NCBI GenBank assembly: GCA_026874595.1
Contig: CM049307.1
Span: 34,514,862 to 34,578,861 of the forward strand
Direction: 5' to 3'
Source of the DNA: Sipunculus nudus
Taxonomy: Eukaryota; Annelida; Sipuncula; Golfingiida; Sipunculidae
Length of the DNA stretch: 64,000 nt
Position 1 is the stretch's first letter, and each line of letters begins with the position of its first letter. The notes under the pieces were generated by a model. That model did not search any database, had not been told where the DNA came from, and saw only the letters and a program-made list of their open reading frames with translations. Both the position numbers and the translations under genes were made by a program. Shown here in pieces: positions 26,750 through 38,100 of this stretch.

Positions 26750-28652
26750 ACTAGATGTGTCAGAACGACACGAATGCCCCCACCTTGGGCAAATTAGAAA
26801 CATTTGTAAAATTTGGAAAATTTTTTAAGTTCAGGAGGTGTCGTATGGTCAAAAGTAGGTCAACAAGGGCAAAATGCAAACTCGATCTGTTACCGGTCAT
26901 TATCAAGCAACACACCAAAAATCATGCCAGTATATGCAGGCATTGTGAAAAAAAGTCCATACATGTGCATTTTCCATAAAAATTTCTGTCTTTCATGAAA
27001 TTTTCTATGTTTAGGAGCCATAAAACAATCAAAAGTAGGTCAAGTGGGATGAAATGCAAACTCGATCTGTAACTGTCATTATCTGCCCACATAAAAAAAA
27101 TCAGGGTGGTATCTGCAGGCATTGAGGAAAAAAAGTCAGTACATATGCATTTGTTATGAAAATTTTTATTTTTCATGAAACTTTCTATGTTCAGGAGCAG
27201 TCAAATGGTCAAAAGTAGGTCAACTGTGACAAAACAAGAACTCAATCTGTAACTGGTCATTATCTGCCTACACACCAAAAATTAGACCCGTATCTGCAGG
27301 CACTGTGAAAAAAAGTCCATACATGTGCACCTTTTTATGAAATTTTCTATGTTCAGGAGCCGTAAAACGGTCAAAAAAAGGTCAACTGGGACAAAATGTG
27401 AACTTGATCTGTAACTGGTCATTATCTGCCCACACACAAAAAATCAGGCCAATATCTGCAGATATTGTGAAGAAAAGTCTGTACAAGTGTATTTGTCATG
27501 AAAATATATATTTTACATGAAATTTTCTATGTTCAGGAGCCGTAAAACAGTCAAAAGTAGGTCAACCGGGACGAAATGCGAACTCCATCTGTAACTGGTC
27601 AATATCTGCCAACACACCAAAAAACAGGCCAATATCTGCAGGCATTGCGAAAAAAGTCCATACATGTGTATTTGTCATGAAATTTCGTATTTTTCATGAA
27701 ATTTTCTATGTTCAGGAGCCATAGAACGGTCAAAAGTAAGTCAACCGGGAAGAAACGCGAACTCGATCTGTAACTGGTCTATATCTGCCAACACACCAAA
27801 AATTAGGCCAATATCTGCAGCCATTGCGAAAAAAAGTCTGTACATGTGTATCTGTCATGAATATTTCTATTCTTCATGAAATTTTCTAAGTTTAGGAGCC
27901 GTAAAACGGTCAAAAGTAGGTCAACCAGGACGAAACGTGAACTCGATCTGTAACTGGTCTATATCTGCCAACACACCAAAAATCAGGCCAATATCTGCAG
28001 GCATTGCGAAAAAAAGTCCGTACATGTGTATCTGTCATGAATATTTCTATTTTTCATGAAAATTTCTAAGTTTAGGAGCCGTAAAACGGTCAAAAGTAGG
28101 TCAAATGGGACGAAACGCGAACTCGATCTGAAACTGGTCTATATCTGTCCAAACACCAAAAATCAGGCCAATATCTGCATGCACTGCGAAAAAAAGTCCG
28201 TACATGTGTATTTGTCATGAAATTTCATATTTTTCATGAAATTTTCTATGTTCAGGAGCCGTAAAACGGTCAAAAGTAAGTCAACAAGGAGGAAACGCGA
28301 ACTCGATCTGTTACTGGTCTATATCTGCTCACACACCAAAAATCAGGCCAATATCTGCAGGCATTGTGAAAATAAGTCCGTACATGTGTATCTGTCATGA
28401 ATATCTCTATTTTTCATGAAATTTTCTAAGTTTAGGAGCCGTAAAACGGTCAAAAGTAGGTCAACTGGGACGAAATGCGAACTCGATCTGTAACTGGTCT
28501 ATATCTGCCCACACACCAAAAATCAGGCCAATATCTGCAGGCATTGCGAAAAAATGTCCGAACAACTGTTTGATTTCGGAATGACGGAAGGACGGAATGA
28601 CGGACATGGGTAAAACTATATGCCCCGGCCACTTTGTGGCGGGGGCATAAAA
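26750..28652 (+). mobile_element. non-autonomous element with about 10 tandem units of about 180 bp
   Basis: Same termini as 20,587-21,577: CTAGATGTGTCAGAACGACA at the left, and GCCCCGGCCAC/GTGGCGGGGGC plus ATAAAA at the right. The unit marker TCAAAAGTAGGTCAA recurs at about 26,858, 27,029, 27,209, 27,371, 27,549, 27,730, 27,909, 28,089, 28,269 and 28,449. The last units are nearly identical and exactly 180 bp apart, suggesting recent expansion at the right end. A short GGACGGAATGACGGA tract precedes the terminal hairpin. No coding capacity. Confidence 0.82.
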
Positions 28653-28924
28653 ATATGAATATTCAAATTTTTCCTGTTAGTGCTGTGGATTTAATTTTCA
28701 CAGCATGTACACATTAACATTTCATCTGTTAAAATATGAAATTTGAAACCAATTGATCAAAAACTGTATATTTTATTCAAGTTTCCAGGTACCATGTCTT
28801 ACATTGTTTACATCAGATCAGTATAAATGCAGTGTACTGGGCAGTTACATAACACCTTCAGGTCTGACCTACTGCCACTGTGAGTGTCTGGGGCAGGCTG
28901 GGTCAGGCAGTAATTACCAGAGAG
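28653..28924 (-). repeat. fragment of the 2.6-kb segment family
   Basis: 28,670-28,830 (CTGTGGATTTAATTTTCACAGCATG, then GAAACCAATTGATC, then TTCAAGTTTCCAGGTACCATG) matches the reverse complement of about 19,840-19,970. The rest is unclassified. Confidence 0.6.
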
Positions 28925-29075
28925 CCTCTCTTACTCTCTCTCTCTGGCAGTCTAGGTCTCTCTTTCTCTCTCTCTCTCTCCTCTGCTTTTTCTCTTTCTT
29001 TCTCCATCTTTCTTTCTCTCTCTCTCTCTTTCTCTCTCTCTCTTTCTCTCTCTCTCTCCCTAATTGCCTCCCTTC
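28925..29075 (+). repeat. CT-rich simple repeat
   Basis: An impure CTCTCT/CTTTCT microsatellite of about 150 bp. It generates long low-complexity open frames (Ser/Leu on one strand, Arg/Glu on the other) that are not genes. Confidence 0.95.
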
Positions 29076-29581
29076 CTCCCTCCATCCCATTCTGTTGACA
29101 GGTACTTTAAACTAGATACATTAGCTATAAATGTTGATGCAATTTAGAAATATGAATCAACTAAAATATTCACAATCACATGTATGTTATACTGTAAATT
29201 TATAGTAACATTCGGAAACTTGGATTAAAATTATGTAATGAAAAAAAGGAATAAATGCAAATATTGTTAATTTTTTCTAGGCTCAGTAGAATGGGGAAAA
29301 AAAATTATTTGCTTTGTTTCTCCATCTTTCTGTCTGTTTTAAATATTTAATGTTCATGAATAAACTTTTTTTTATAAGCACAGTTGAATTAAATTTCATA
29401 TCCTGTATGTATATGCAAGGGTGTTGTAACTCTCACCATCCCCTTCTTCATCCTACTGAGGCTTTGCTCCTTGGCACTGTGAACAATAGTTCTATGGCTA
29501 TAGCATAAAATTTAATAATTAAAGAAAATATCTACAGAGAGACAGAGGCATTGTAACTCTGATCATAACACAACACAACAA
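29076..29581. other. unclassified intergenic sequence
   Basis: AT-rich. 29,355-29,500 may be a decayed copy of the 2.6-kb family (GAATAAACTTTTTTTTATAAG, then ATATCCTGTATG). No gene seen. Confidence 0.4.
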
Positions 29582-29604
29582 CCCCCCCCCCCCCCCCCCC
29601 CCCC
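29582..29604 (+). repeat. poly-C run of 23
   Basis: An uninterrupted run of 23 C between ACACAACAA and ATCAAGTC. Length in the assembly may be unreliable. Confidence 0.95.
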
Positions 29605-30628
29605 ATCAAGTCATTGCACCTGTGGAATGGGGACGTTATGGCAACTGTATACATATCATAAAATTGATAAAAAAGGTTTACCAAATAAATTGGATCTCAT
29701 CAGACAAATGTGTAAACTGTTGAACTGTCAACAGCTTATCAAAAAGGTAACCAATGGAAAGGCATGGTCAGGTCTCAAATATTATTTGCAACATTTTCTT
29801 CAATCATATAAACCAACCATGGCTCAGATTACCTCTTCCTCTCAAACATTATCTACATTTCATCATATTTTTAAGATTTTAACCTTCCAGGTGGTTCAGT
29901 ACTGTTGACCATTTGTCCATAGGTACCTATGTACATGCCAGAAATTATGTCAATATTGTGTAATATGTAGACGTGAGGGGCATCAAAATAATGCACCTTG
30001 TCAAGACCGATCTTGTCAAGATATTATGTCATACAGTCACAAATTCATAAATCCCCTCATCAGCATAGTTAATCATAACCTTGTATCTGTCAAATTGAAC
30101 TCTTGCAGTTTTCCATACACTATAGATCCTTCAACAAATAGCCTTATCATCATTATACCACTGCTTAGCATACTGTCATTGCATTCATATTTGCTCAAAT
30201 AAATTGCTTTTTTCGACCCCTCCCAAATAAATAAAAAATAAACCACTATATTTTATTCTGTATTAATGCATCAGTCAGGTTATTTCATATATCATTTACT
30301 CACATATTACATTATATTCCTTTATAAAAGCCCAACATGGCCATGATATTCTAAGCTTTATCTACTCAATATAGTATCACAATGATGATACATTTATAGT
30401 CCAATCATGATCAGCTGAGCGCCGTGACCCATGGGTCCCTTGTTTTCTATTTATGAGACCTTCAGATGAAGTGGTCATCTGTCTGAAAGCCCAATGTAAC
30501 CATTTCTAAGGACTATTCACAAAATTCATGATTTTTTTTGCACTCTAGCAGTCATTTTGCTCATTTTTCAACATTCCTTGAATTCAGTTGAGCTTCATGG
30601 CCCATGGGCCACTTGTTGGTACTTCATG
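29605..30628. repeat. intergenic sequence with dispersed-repeat ends
   Basis: Mostly unclassified. At 30,410-30,441 is the recurring element end CAGCTGAGCGCCGTGACCCATGGGTCCCTTGTT. A decayed version (GTTGAGCTTCATGGCCCATGGGCCACTTGTT) lies at about 30,587-30,617. No gene seen. Confidence 0.6.
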
Positions 30629-30832
30629 ATCAGGGGCGAATCCAGGATTTAGGAAAAGGAGGGGTCCAACCCAGGAGCACAAAAAAAAAAAAAAAATGTC
30701 CCCAGGTCTGGAAAGGGGGGGGGGGGCAGGCCACTTAAGCCCCTAAAAAAAATGTTGTTTCTGATGAAAAAGGGGGGGGGGGGGGGGTCCGGACCCCCTG
30801 AGCCCCCCCCCCCCCCTTGATCTGCTTCTGAT
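30629..30832 (+). mobile_element. short G-rich element with TIR-like ends
   Basis: Left end ATCAGGGGCGAATCCAGGATTT, right end GATCTGCTTCTGATGAT. The ends are imperfect inverted repeats of each other. The interior holds several long G or C runs. A related copy at about 63,045-63,240 has the same TCCAGGATTT left part and a CCGGATCCGTTTCTGATTG right part. I could not define a clean target-site duplication. The CAGGGGCG-type end is compatible with a hAT-like MITE, but this is inference. Confidence 0.55.
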
Positions 30833-31790
30833 GATAGATCTTAACAATAAACTATGCATGGATTCCTGTGAAATTTGCTTTGAATTTTGCTCATCATATT
30901 TATCTCCAATAGCTTTTTCCATGATATGGCACCAGTGGTATTAATTTTTTTTGCTTGTTATATGTTAATTTAAGAATGTCAAATATCAGTCAATTCACAG
31001 CATTAGCTTGTATAAACTCACAAATTAATATTTGTGTAATGGAACATAAGTTTAAATGGTCATGCATATTCATCAGCTGAGGGCATGACACATGGGTCAC
31101 TTGTTAGTGTAAAGAACAAGTTACATTCTTTTTAGTAACATAAAGGTGCGTAACAACCTGTCCAGTATTAAGTTAATTTTATTTAAGAAAATTTAAAAAA
31201 AAATCATGGTTTCAAATAAAACCATTTGTTTCTTGGTACTTTTTCAGTAGAATTTATTATTCCATCTACATGGTAAAACATGTTTGTCAGATAAAACAAA
31301 CTTAGATGTGTAAACTGTCTGTAATGTTACAGTGTACTGTGATCGACATAATGAGCAACCTGGGTCAAGGTCCATATCATATATTTTGGATATAGTTTGG
31401 CAAAAAGGGACAGTTTTAATAGTAAATATGGTATGGTATCATATCAATGTGGTGCTGGATTAGGCTTTAGATAGGATCTTTTTTGAGGCTTCTTGGGGAA
31501 TCTTTTAGGTGCTAATTTACTTATTTAGAGAACATATCCTTTTGCTAGCCAATAATTATGGGCTTGAGAAACCCTGACATAATTTCATGTGATCAAAATC
31601 ATCAAGTAAGTGGGAAAATAAGTATTGCCAAAGCTTTCTTAGGGGAGGATGTCTCATTCAATCTGCTTTCTCAAAAGAGAGCCCTAAAAATCCATATGGG
31701 TGGGGAGTGGCACTCATTATGTCTAATACAGTAAGTTGAGTTTTTTTTGTAAACTTTAACATTCTGATATAAAATATTATTAATTCACAG
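30833..31790. other. sequence upstream of TMEM186, including an element end
   Basis: It includes another CAGCTGAGGGCATGACACATGGGTCACTTGTTAG element end at about 31,075-31,108. The 5' untranslated first exon and promoter of TMEM186 must lie somewhere upstream of 31,790 but could not be located. The AG at 31,789-31,790, preceded by ATATTATTAATTCAC, is the likely acceptor. Confidence 0.5.
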
Positions 31791-31824
31791 AAGGACGAAG
31801 CAACTGTGACAGAAGAACAGGAGG

Positions 31825-32664
31825 ATGGGCTCATGGTGTAAATTTTTGAGAGAGCTTAACTTGTTAAGACTCTCAGCAACCACTCGGTGTTTGACCATAT
31901 CAAGATGCCACAGTCTCTCCAGTCAACAGAAATTAAAACATGGATACCACAGAATGTTGCAACACTGGCACAGCACAAGCAGACACCTGATCTGCCCTCT
32001 TTCAGCTAGTCCAGCATTTCGACTTTATAGTATTGATTCATCAGTCCAGGGTCGAATGCAGTCTACCAAAGTCTGTGCAAGCATGAAAGCCAAGACCATC
32101 CTTTCACAGAAATGGCAAAGATCAATGACTGCATTCAGTAATACATCAAGATTTGTTAGCTCTAAACATAATGAACCAAGTGTTGAAGAGGAAGGATATG
32201 CAAGGATCTACAGATTTAAATACATTATACAGCTACGGTTACTGTCCAGGATGAAATTGTATCAGACTGGCTTCACTGTGGTTGCTTTACCACCATTATT
32301 TTATGGCTACACCGTGGGTTCTGTAAGTTCTAATGCCTTCAGCACTGCTGTGGCTGTAGCAAGCATTGCTGGTGCCATGCTCTATGTCATGAGTGGCTAT
32401 TCTCGTCGCCTGGTTGGACTGATGAGCATAAGCCCAGATAAGGCTATGGTGTGTGTTTCTTGTCTGACTTTCTGGGGAAACCGGAGAGACATTTATATCC
32501 CAGTGGATGATATTGTCCCAGTATCTGACACAAGTGACAGAGCAACTGATGCATATGTCAAACTGTATAGGTATAGCACTTCTGAGTATTTTTACTTTTC
32601 ACTGAGATATGGACTCATTATGGATAAAGATTTGTTTACATATGTATTAGGAGAAATGAAATAG
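31825..32664 (+). CDS. TMEM186: TMEM186, mitochondrial complex I assembly membrane protein
   Basis: 279 residues, intact and in one exon. TMEM186 is an inner-mitochondrial-membrane member of the MCIA complex (with ACAD9, ECSIT, NDUFAF1 and TMEM126B), which builds the ND2/ND3 part of respiratory complex I. Seen here: a basic, Ser/Arg-rich N-terminal region (about residues 1-60) suited to mitochondrial import; two hydrophobic segments at about 149-168 (TVVALPPLFYGY) and 171-191 (TAVAVASIAGAMLYVM); then the family's signature order RRLVG (194-198), LTFWGNRRDIY (214-224) with DDIVP (228-232), KLYRYS (246-251), and FSLRYG plus DKDLFTYVLG (258-275). From memory, the human protein is about 213 residues with closely matching motifs. 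The extra length here is N-terminal (about residues 20-120). The start is fixed by an in-frame TGA at 31,807-31,809 with no ATG between. The exon probably begins at 31,791, so an intron interrupts the 5' UTR. It converges with C7orf50. Confidence 0.93.
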   Translation: MGSWCKFLRELNLLRLSATTRCLTISRCHSLSSQQKLKHGYHRMLQHWHSTSRHLICPLSASPAFRLYSIDSSVQGRMQSTKVCASMKAKTILSQKWQRSMTAFSNTSRFVSSKHNEPSVEEEGYARIYRFKYIIQLRLLSRMKLYQTGFTVVALPPLFYGYTVGSVSSNAFSTAVAVASIAGAMLYVMSGYSRRLVGLMSISPDKAMVCVSCLTFWGNRRDIYIPVDDIVPVSDTSDRATDAYVKLYRYSTSEYFYFSLRYGLIMDKDLFTYVLGEMK

Positions 32665-32705
32665 TTTTCCCATATATGTAAAGAAAAGTTTGTTTGAAGT
32701 GCAGT

Positions 32706-32711
32706 AATAAA
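32706..32711 (+). terminator. polyadenylation signal of TMEM186
   Basis: Canonical AATAAA 42 bases after the TAG stop codon, followed by a T-rich stretch (AATTTTTTTTTGTT). Cleavage is expected near 32,725-32,740. Confidence 0.7.
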
Positions 32712-32739
32712 CCTTAATTGCAATTTTTTTTTGTTAAGG

Positions 32740-34870
32740 AGAAAATGATATGGTCTGATTATTCTTAAATGTCAGTAAACAGACCATTTGCAGGCTATTT
32801 ATCAGTTTTATCTTATAAATATTGCAGAAAGGCTAATTTGATTTTATTCTTCTATACTAAAATATGAAAAGACTTAAAATAATTTTATATTACTCTGTCT
32901 CATGAATTATTAGCCTTAAGAAAATGGTCATTTAAAAGCAACTAGTAGTATGCTTTGGACTAAAAATGAATGAGAATCAAAACAAATTTTATAACAAAAT
33001 AACAAAACAAAATATAATACTTGTATGTCCTGTCATCAGCCATATTGTTTGAAAATATGGTCTTTGTTGAAGTCTGATATGCCTCCAAATAAAAATTGAA
33101 ATTTTGTTGTTTTCCATTTCATTGCTTGAGCCCCTTTATTGGCCCTAATAACTAATGAAGCAAATTGCATCAATGCGAGTAAAGTCTGTTCCACAAAAGG
33201 ATGCCCATTTAAATTTAGCAATATTTTCATAAACTGGCAGATTAATTTCAGATGGATGTTGCAATGAGGGAATGGGGTGTTGGCCTAATTTACTATAATT
33301 AAATTATAATCATACCTAGCAAAATATTAAAGCAATGCAATTAAATTAATATATGAGAAAACAGTTTTTTTTCAACACCTCAACCCCATTCATGATGGTT
33401 AAGGTCACCAGTCGCATGCTCAAACAACTGCACTTGAAAGTTCCTGATTGGCTAATAAATGGTCATAAATATTCTAAAAAATACAGTTGTCTGCAACCTA
33501 TGGCAGATGCCATGTCACTTGGCCACAAGAATCAGAGGAACCAGAGGGTTGCAAAATATAAATGGTTTTTGTTATGAGGTTTTACATCTCATATTAGGCT
33601 TTTGGTCCCTTAATATCAGCTTTAAGGTCCGACTCTTTGATAATATTTAAGTTAAAAAGAATATTTGCCAAATTTCAATGGGCACCCTTTGGTGGAACAG
33701 ACTATATTCTTGAAGCTAACTTAAGGTGACTTTTCCATTCCATTTACCTGGTCACAGATTACCATAAAAAGCATTATAAGGATCACAGAAGAATACGTTT
33801 TTCCCTTAACACAGGTCCTCCTGTTTTTCTGTTCATGTTTGACCAAACTTTAACCCAATGAGAATGTCCACTTCAGACTGATCCAAATTAATGCCCCTTT
33901 CCATCAAAGATTCCTATGTCATCCAAGCCATGGAGAGTGCCTCGTATTTATTATAACTACCTGGTAGCTGAACAACCTATGTAATGTTAACAAAGTTTAA
34001 AAAATAAAGTTTATGAACAAGGTCATTCATTTCATAAAATTCAGGGTTGCTTTGGACACTAGGACAAATCAAAACATATAAGAATATCTAAAGCTAAATA
34101 TCAGTAAAATATCTTCATTTAGTATCCCTAAACCATCCTCCCACAGCTGAAAATGCATGCATGTATACATTTACACACAAATATTGTGTCGCTACCACAC
34201 TACAATGCTAAATTTTCGGATCTGCAGGAAAAAATAATTCTGTTCAAGCCTGTCAATTAACTGATCACACTGTGTTGCTCATCTGGGTGGTCTTCCATCT
34301 AGCTTTCCATGAACAGGGCACAAATAGTCATCATTTGACCTAGATTTTCTTATTAGACATGATTTGTAGGATCTGGGTGAATCTATATGCAATCTGGCAT
34401 TGGGGGCACAGTGACATGCAATCTGTGAGTCATGGGACAAAAAAAAACATTTTAAGTACTGTTAAGTACAAGACTCTTCTCAGTGATCACAAATATGTTG
34501 TGTTGGTTCTTCAAATGTAAAAAAGGTGCCCCATCTGCATCTTTAATGAAGCAGAGCAAAGAAAATGTTAACAGAACGGACTCGTCAATTCTTCCAAAAT
34601 ATTGCTTGAGATATGCAAAATTTATCTTAAATGTGAGTCTTAGACAAGATGCACATTACACAAAGTGTCTTTTGATTAATTATAATGAAAGGAATAATTT
34701 AGGAAACCAAATTAAGTTATACAAGAACTTAGTGGAAGTGGTAGGTTTAGGTGAACATAAACCATGCAGATATCACCGTGTTTCTAGAGTAACCTTTGTA
34801 AGTGGCAAAACAAACATATCTTCCTAGAAAAAAGAAACACAGAGAGCAAATGCCTTGTATTTTGAACAAC
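32740..34870. other. intergenic region between convergent genes
   Basis: AT-rich and apparently single-copy. Open frames here, including a 114-codon one at 34,483-34,827, lack recognisable domains and are judged chance. No repeats recognised. Confidence 0.5.
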
Positions 34871-34876
34871 TTTAAT
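34871..34876 (-). terminator. candidate polyadenylation signal of C7orf50
   Basis: TTTAAT on the + strand, which is ATTAAA (the common variant signal) on the - strand, about 205 bases beyond the C7orf50 stop codon. No AATAAA lies closer. Tentative. Confidence 0.35.
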
Positions 34877-35081
34877 GATATGACATTTCTGACAAAAACC
34901 CTGCTGACTCACTCAATATAAGTTTGAGTTAAATTAAAAACCAGAACTATTAATGAAAGAATTGTATTTCATCATGAATGCAGAGCCTTGTATTAATTAT
35001 ATTCAATACACCTGATGTGCTGTCTGCAGATCCCTGACATGGATTTCTGTTTTTCTGTTGCTCATGGTACTGTACTTGGTG

Positions 35082-35137
35082 TCAAGACAATATCTGTATA
35101 ACTCTTCTCACTCTCTCTATTTGATCTTCTGATAAAT
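35082..35137 (-). CDS. C7orf50: C7orf50 terminal coding exon 3 of 3
   Basis: A tiny exon: acceptor CATTTGTTTCAG|AT (AG at 35,139-35,138). The split codon G|AT gives Asp, followed by 17 residues, LSEDQIERVRRVIQILS, and TGA (35,084-35,082). The phase fits exon 2, and the tail resembles the vertebrate C-terminus (RIRQVLQLLS). Two independent constraints, phase and conserved tail, support it. Confidence 0.85.
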
Positions 35138-38100
35138 CTGAAACAAATGAAGGGGAAAATTGTGCCATACATGCATATGTTTACCTGTCAGTAACTAAAC
35201 ACACAGAGTAATATTCAGACTTTACCTTTAAATTTCTCTCTTTATCATCTGAAAAAAATTAATTAAACATCAATGGAACAGCAATGCTTAGGAACTCATT
35301 TAGACAACTGAATAGCAGTTAAACTCTAGTTCACTACTATAGTAATATCATAAAAATATAAATTGTGGCTAGAGTTGCACTGATCAAGAATTCATGTACA
35401 CTGACAAAATAAACTGTGTTAATTTGCACATTTCCTGCAAAAGACTACAAAGTACAAATCAAAGTCTTTTTTTTTCTCTGCAATGTTCAACCTATATTTT
35501 ATCACTGCTTAATACATTAAAGAACTCTGATTTTCTTCATGATAAATACTTTTCTCTGTTACCCTACCTGAGACACCCCCTACCATGTTTTTATGATTAA
35601 TCCCAATCTTAACACTCTCATGCTGAAAATTTTCCAATAGGTAACTTACCAGAATCATGTGTTGTGATGTGAATGTTAGCAGTAAGGGGCTTTTTTTTGG
35701 GGGGGGGGGGATATATAAGTATATGATGGTTAGTTATCATGGCTCTTTGGACCCTCCTTTAACTTTCTGTACGAGAATCATAATTTTTTTCACAAGTGTT
35801 GTCAAATTTTACAGGCTGAACAGGAGGTTCAGTATGGTCCATAAGAAAGGTCTGATGATGCTAGGATTTTATGTGCACATTGTCTGGAATCATAACCAAT
35901 TACAAAGTAAAACATTTAAGAATCTTCATCTTGCAGAGAAAATGGTTATATACTGTTCTTTATACAGGCAAGTGTCTGTAGATTCCTTTTTTAATTTAGT
36001 TAATTTCAATTATTTAATGAAAGTTGTGAATGTTCAAGGGTGTATAACTGAAACAGTATAATATACTGCAGTAATTTAGCATAGTGTTGCCCAAACATTC
36101 TCTCCCCTCATTATGAGAAATGACCATTTATTTTAATTTCAAAAAGGTTGCAGTGATATTGGTAAAATTGTCTAGACTAAACAAAGCATATTGTTTTTTC
36201 AAGAAACATTGGTAATAAAAGCCATTATTTTGTATCTCAGTATCAGTGTATATTTAAAAAATGTCCAAAATGATAAAGTAAAAAACATTTAGTACATTTT
36301 AACAAATATATACATCAATAGGTTTTTTTTTCATATTTTATTGAGCTCTAAAAGGTCAGATTATTTTTCTACTGAAACTTGACTTTCAAATAATGTATAG
36401 ATTATAAGTTGGCACAAAACTTCATTTTTGAATTCCATTCAAAACAACCGGGAACACCATTGTGTCTAGTTGAAAAATGGTGCCAAAATATGGCTGGAGA
36501 TTATTTGATAACATTATAGTCCAGCAGCTTCATCAGTTCAGATCAGGTGCTGCTTTCGCAATCTGATGGGTTTGTTACCTTTGCTTTCTTTTTCTTTGCT
36601 TTCTTTTTCTTCAACCTCCTTATCAGTAGTTTTTTCATCTTCTGAATTTTCATCCTCAGCTTCAGCCAGCATCTTCTCTGCAGCCTCCACAGTCATTTCT
36701 CTGGCCTTCCCTTTCAGGCCATCCAGATAGTCCAGTAAAACAGTAAAATGTTCCTCTGGAACCTGCATAACAGAAGACAAGTGACCCAGGGGTCATGACG
36801 CTCAGCTGACCAGGAAGACATTGACAAAAGTAATTTTATCATCTGAATGTCAAATTTGAATGAAATACTTATTCCAAACTTGACCTTTTGTATAAAATCA
36901 TCCAATATTCATTGGGGTACTATGGAGCTCTGTAGCATGAAGGATATGGGTAACAGACACCTATTTTCAAGGTTTACAAGATGACTTTTCAGGGGTCTCC
37001 CAGCATGTCAAAAAAATAAAATTCTAGGTCCAGTTATTATGATTTGTGCCCTGTTAACAAATCCAAATGTTTATTCTGGGGGGTATTTCAAAGCCGCATA
37101 GGATGAAGGATATGGGTAACAGAGATGTAATTTCAGGTGCACAAGGAGACTTCAGGGGCCTCCCAGCATATCAAGAAAGGAGATTCCAGGTCAAGTCATT
37201 ATAATTTGTGCTCTGTTAACAGATGACCAAATCTTTATTCTGGGGAGTACTTCCAAGCCCCAGAGCATGAAGAATATGGGTAACAGGGACCTTATTTTGG
37301 GTTTCCATGTAGACCTTTTATGGGCTTCCCTGGAGGTGAGGACAGAAGATTCTAGGTCCAGTCATTATGATTTGTGCCCTGTTTACAGATGACCAAATGT
37401 TTAAAGATCACAAAAGTAGAGAAAAAAAATCGTAAAAAATAAAAAAAATATAGGTGGCGCCACCAATCTCCAGAAATTGATGAAACACTCCATGATCAAT
37501 ATCCATGCAAAGAATCATGGTGATTAATGCATTAGTTGTTCAGATACTTGAGCTTTTGTATTAAATTTTGCATTATTCTGGGGGGTACTTCAGAACCCTA
37601 TAGCTCGAAGAATATAGCTCACAGTGACCTAATTTCAGGTTTACAAGGAGAATTTCCATAGACCTCCCAGGATTTCAAGTAAGAAGATTCCCGTTCTAGC
37701 GGTTACGATTTGTGCCCTGTTAACAGACAGACACCTGGATGGCCGGACGGACGACGGACAAAAGGTGATCCCTACAGCTCAGATGACTTTCAGTCAGCTG
37801 AGCTAAAAATTGAAAAAATACAGGTGGCGCCACCAGAATGCAGAAACTGATGAAACATTTCATGATCAATATCCATGCAAAAAATCATGGTGATCAATAT
37901 AATAATTGTTCAGATACTTGAGCTTTTGTATCAAATTTTCCATTATTCTGGGGGGGTACTTCGGAGCCCCATAGCTCAGAGGTTATGGGTAACAGAGACC
38001 TAATTTCAAGTTTTTAAGGAGACTTTTCATGGGCCTCTCAGCATGTCAAGAGAGAAGATTCTAGGTCCAGTTGTTACGATTTGTGCCATGTTAACAGATG

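Noticed and set aside
28753-29115. 120-codon open frame and its antisense partners
   Set aside because: Most of the length is the CT microsatellite read as Ser/Leu or Arg/Glu. No domain.
30629-30832. Clean target-site duplication for the G-rich element
   Set aside because: ATGAT is present at both flanks, but the register does not give a consistent 8-bp duplication, so the superfamily was left open.
34483-34827. 114-codon open frame
   Set aside because: No recognisable domain, AT-rich codon use like the surroundings, and it lies between two gene 3' ends. Could be revisited with transcript data.
35657-36061. 134-codon open frame on the + strand
   Set aside because: Inside C7orf50 intron 2, antisense, starts in a poly-T/poly-G run, no domain.
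36538-36578. C-terminal extension of C7orf50 by reading through the exon 2 donor
   Set aside because: It gives 12 non-conserved residues, while splicing to 35,137 restores the family's conserved tail in the correct phase.
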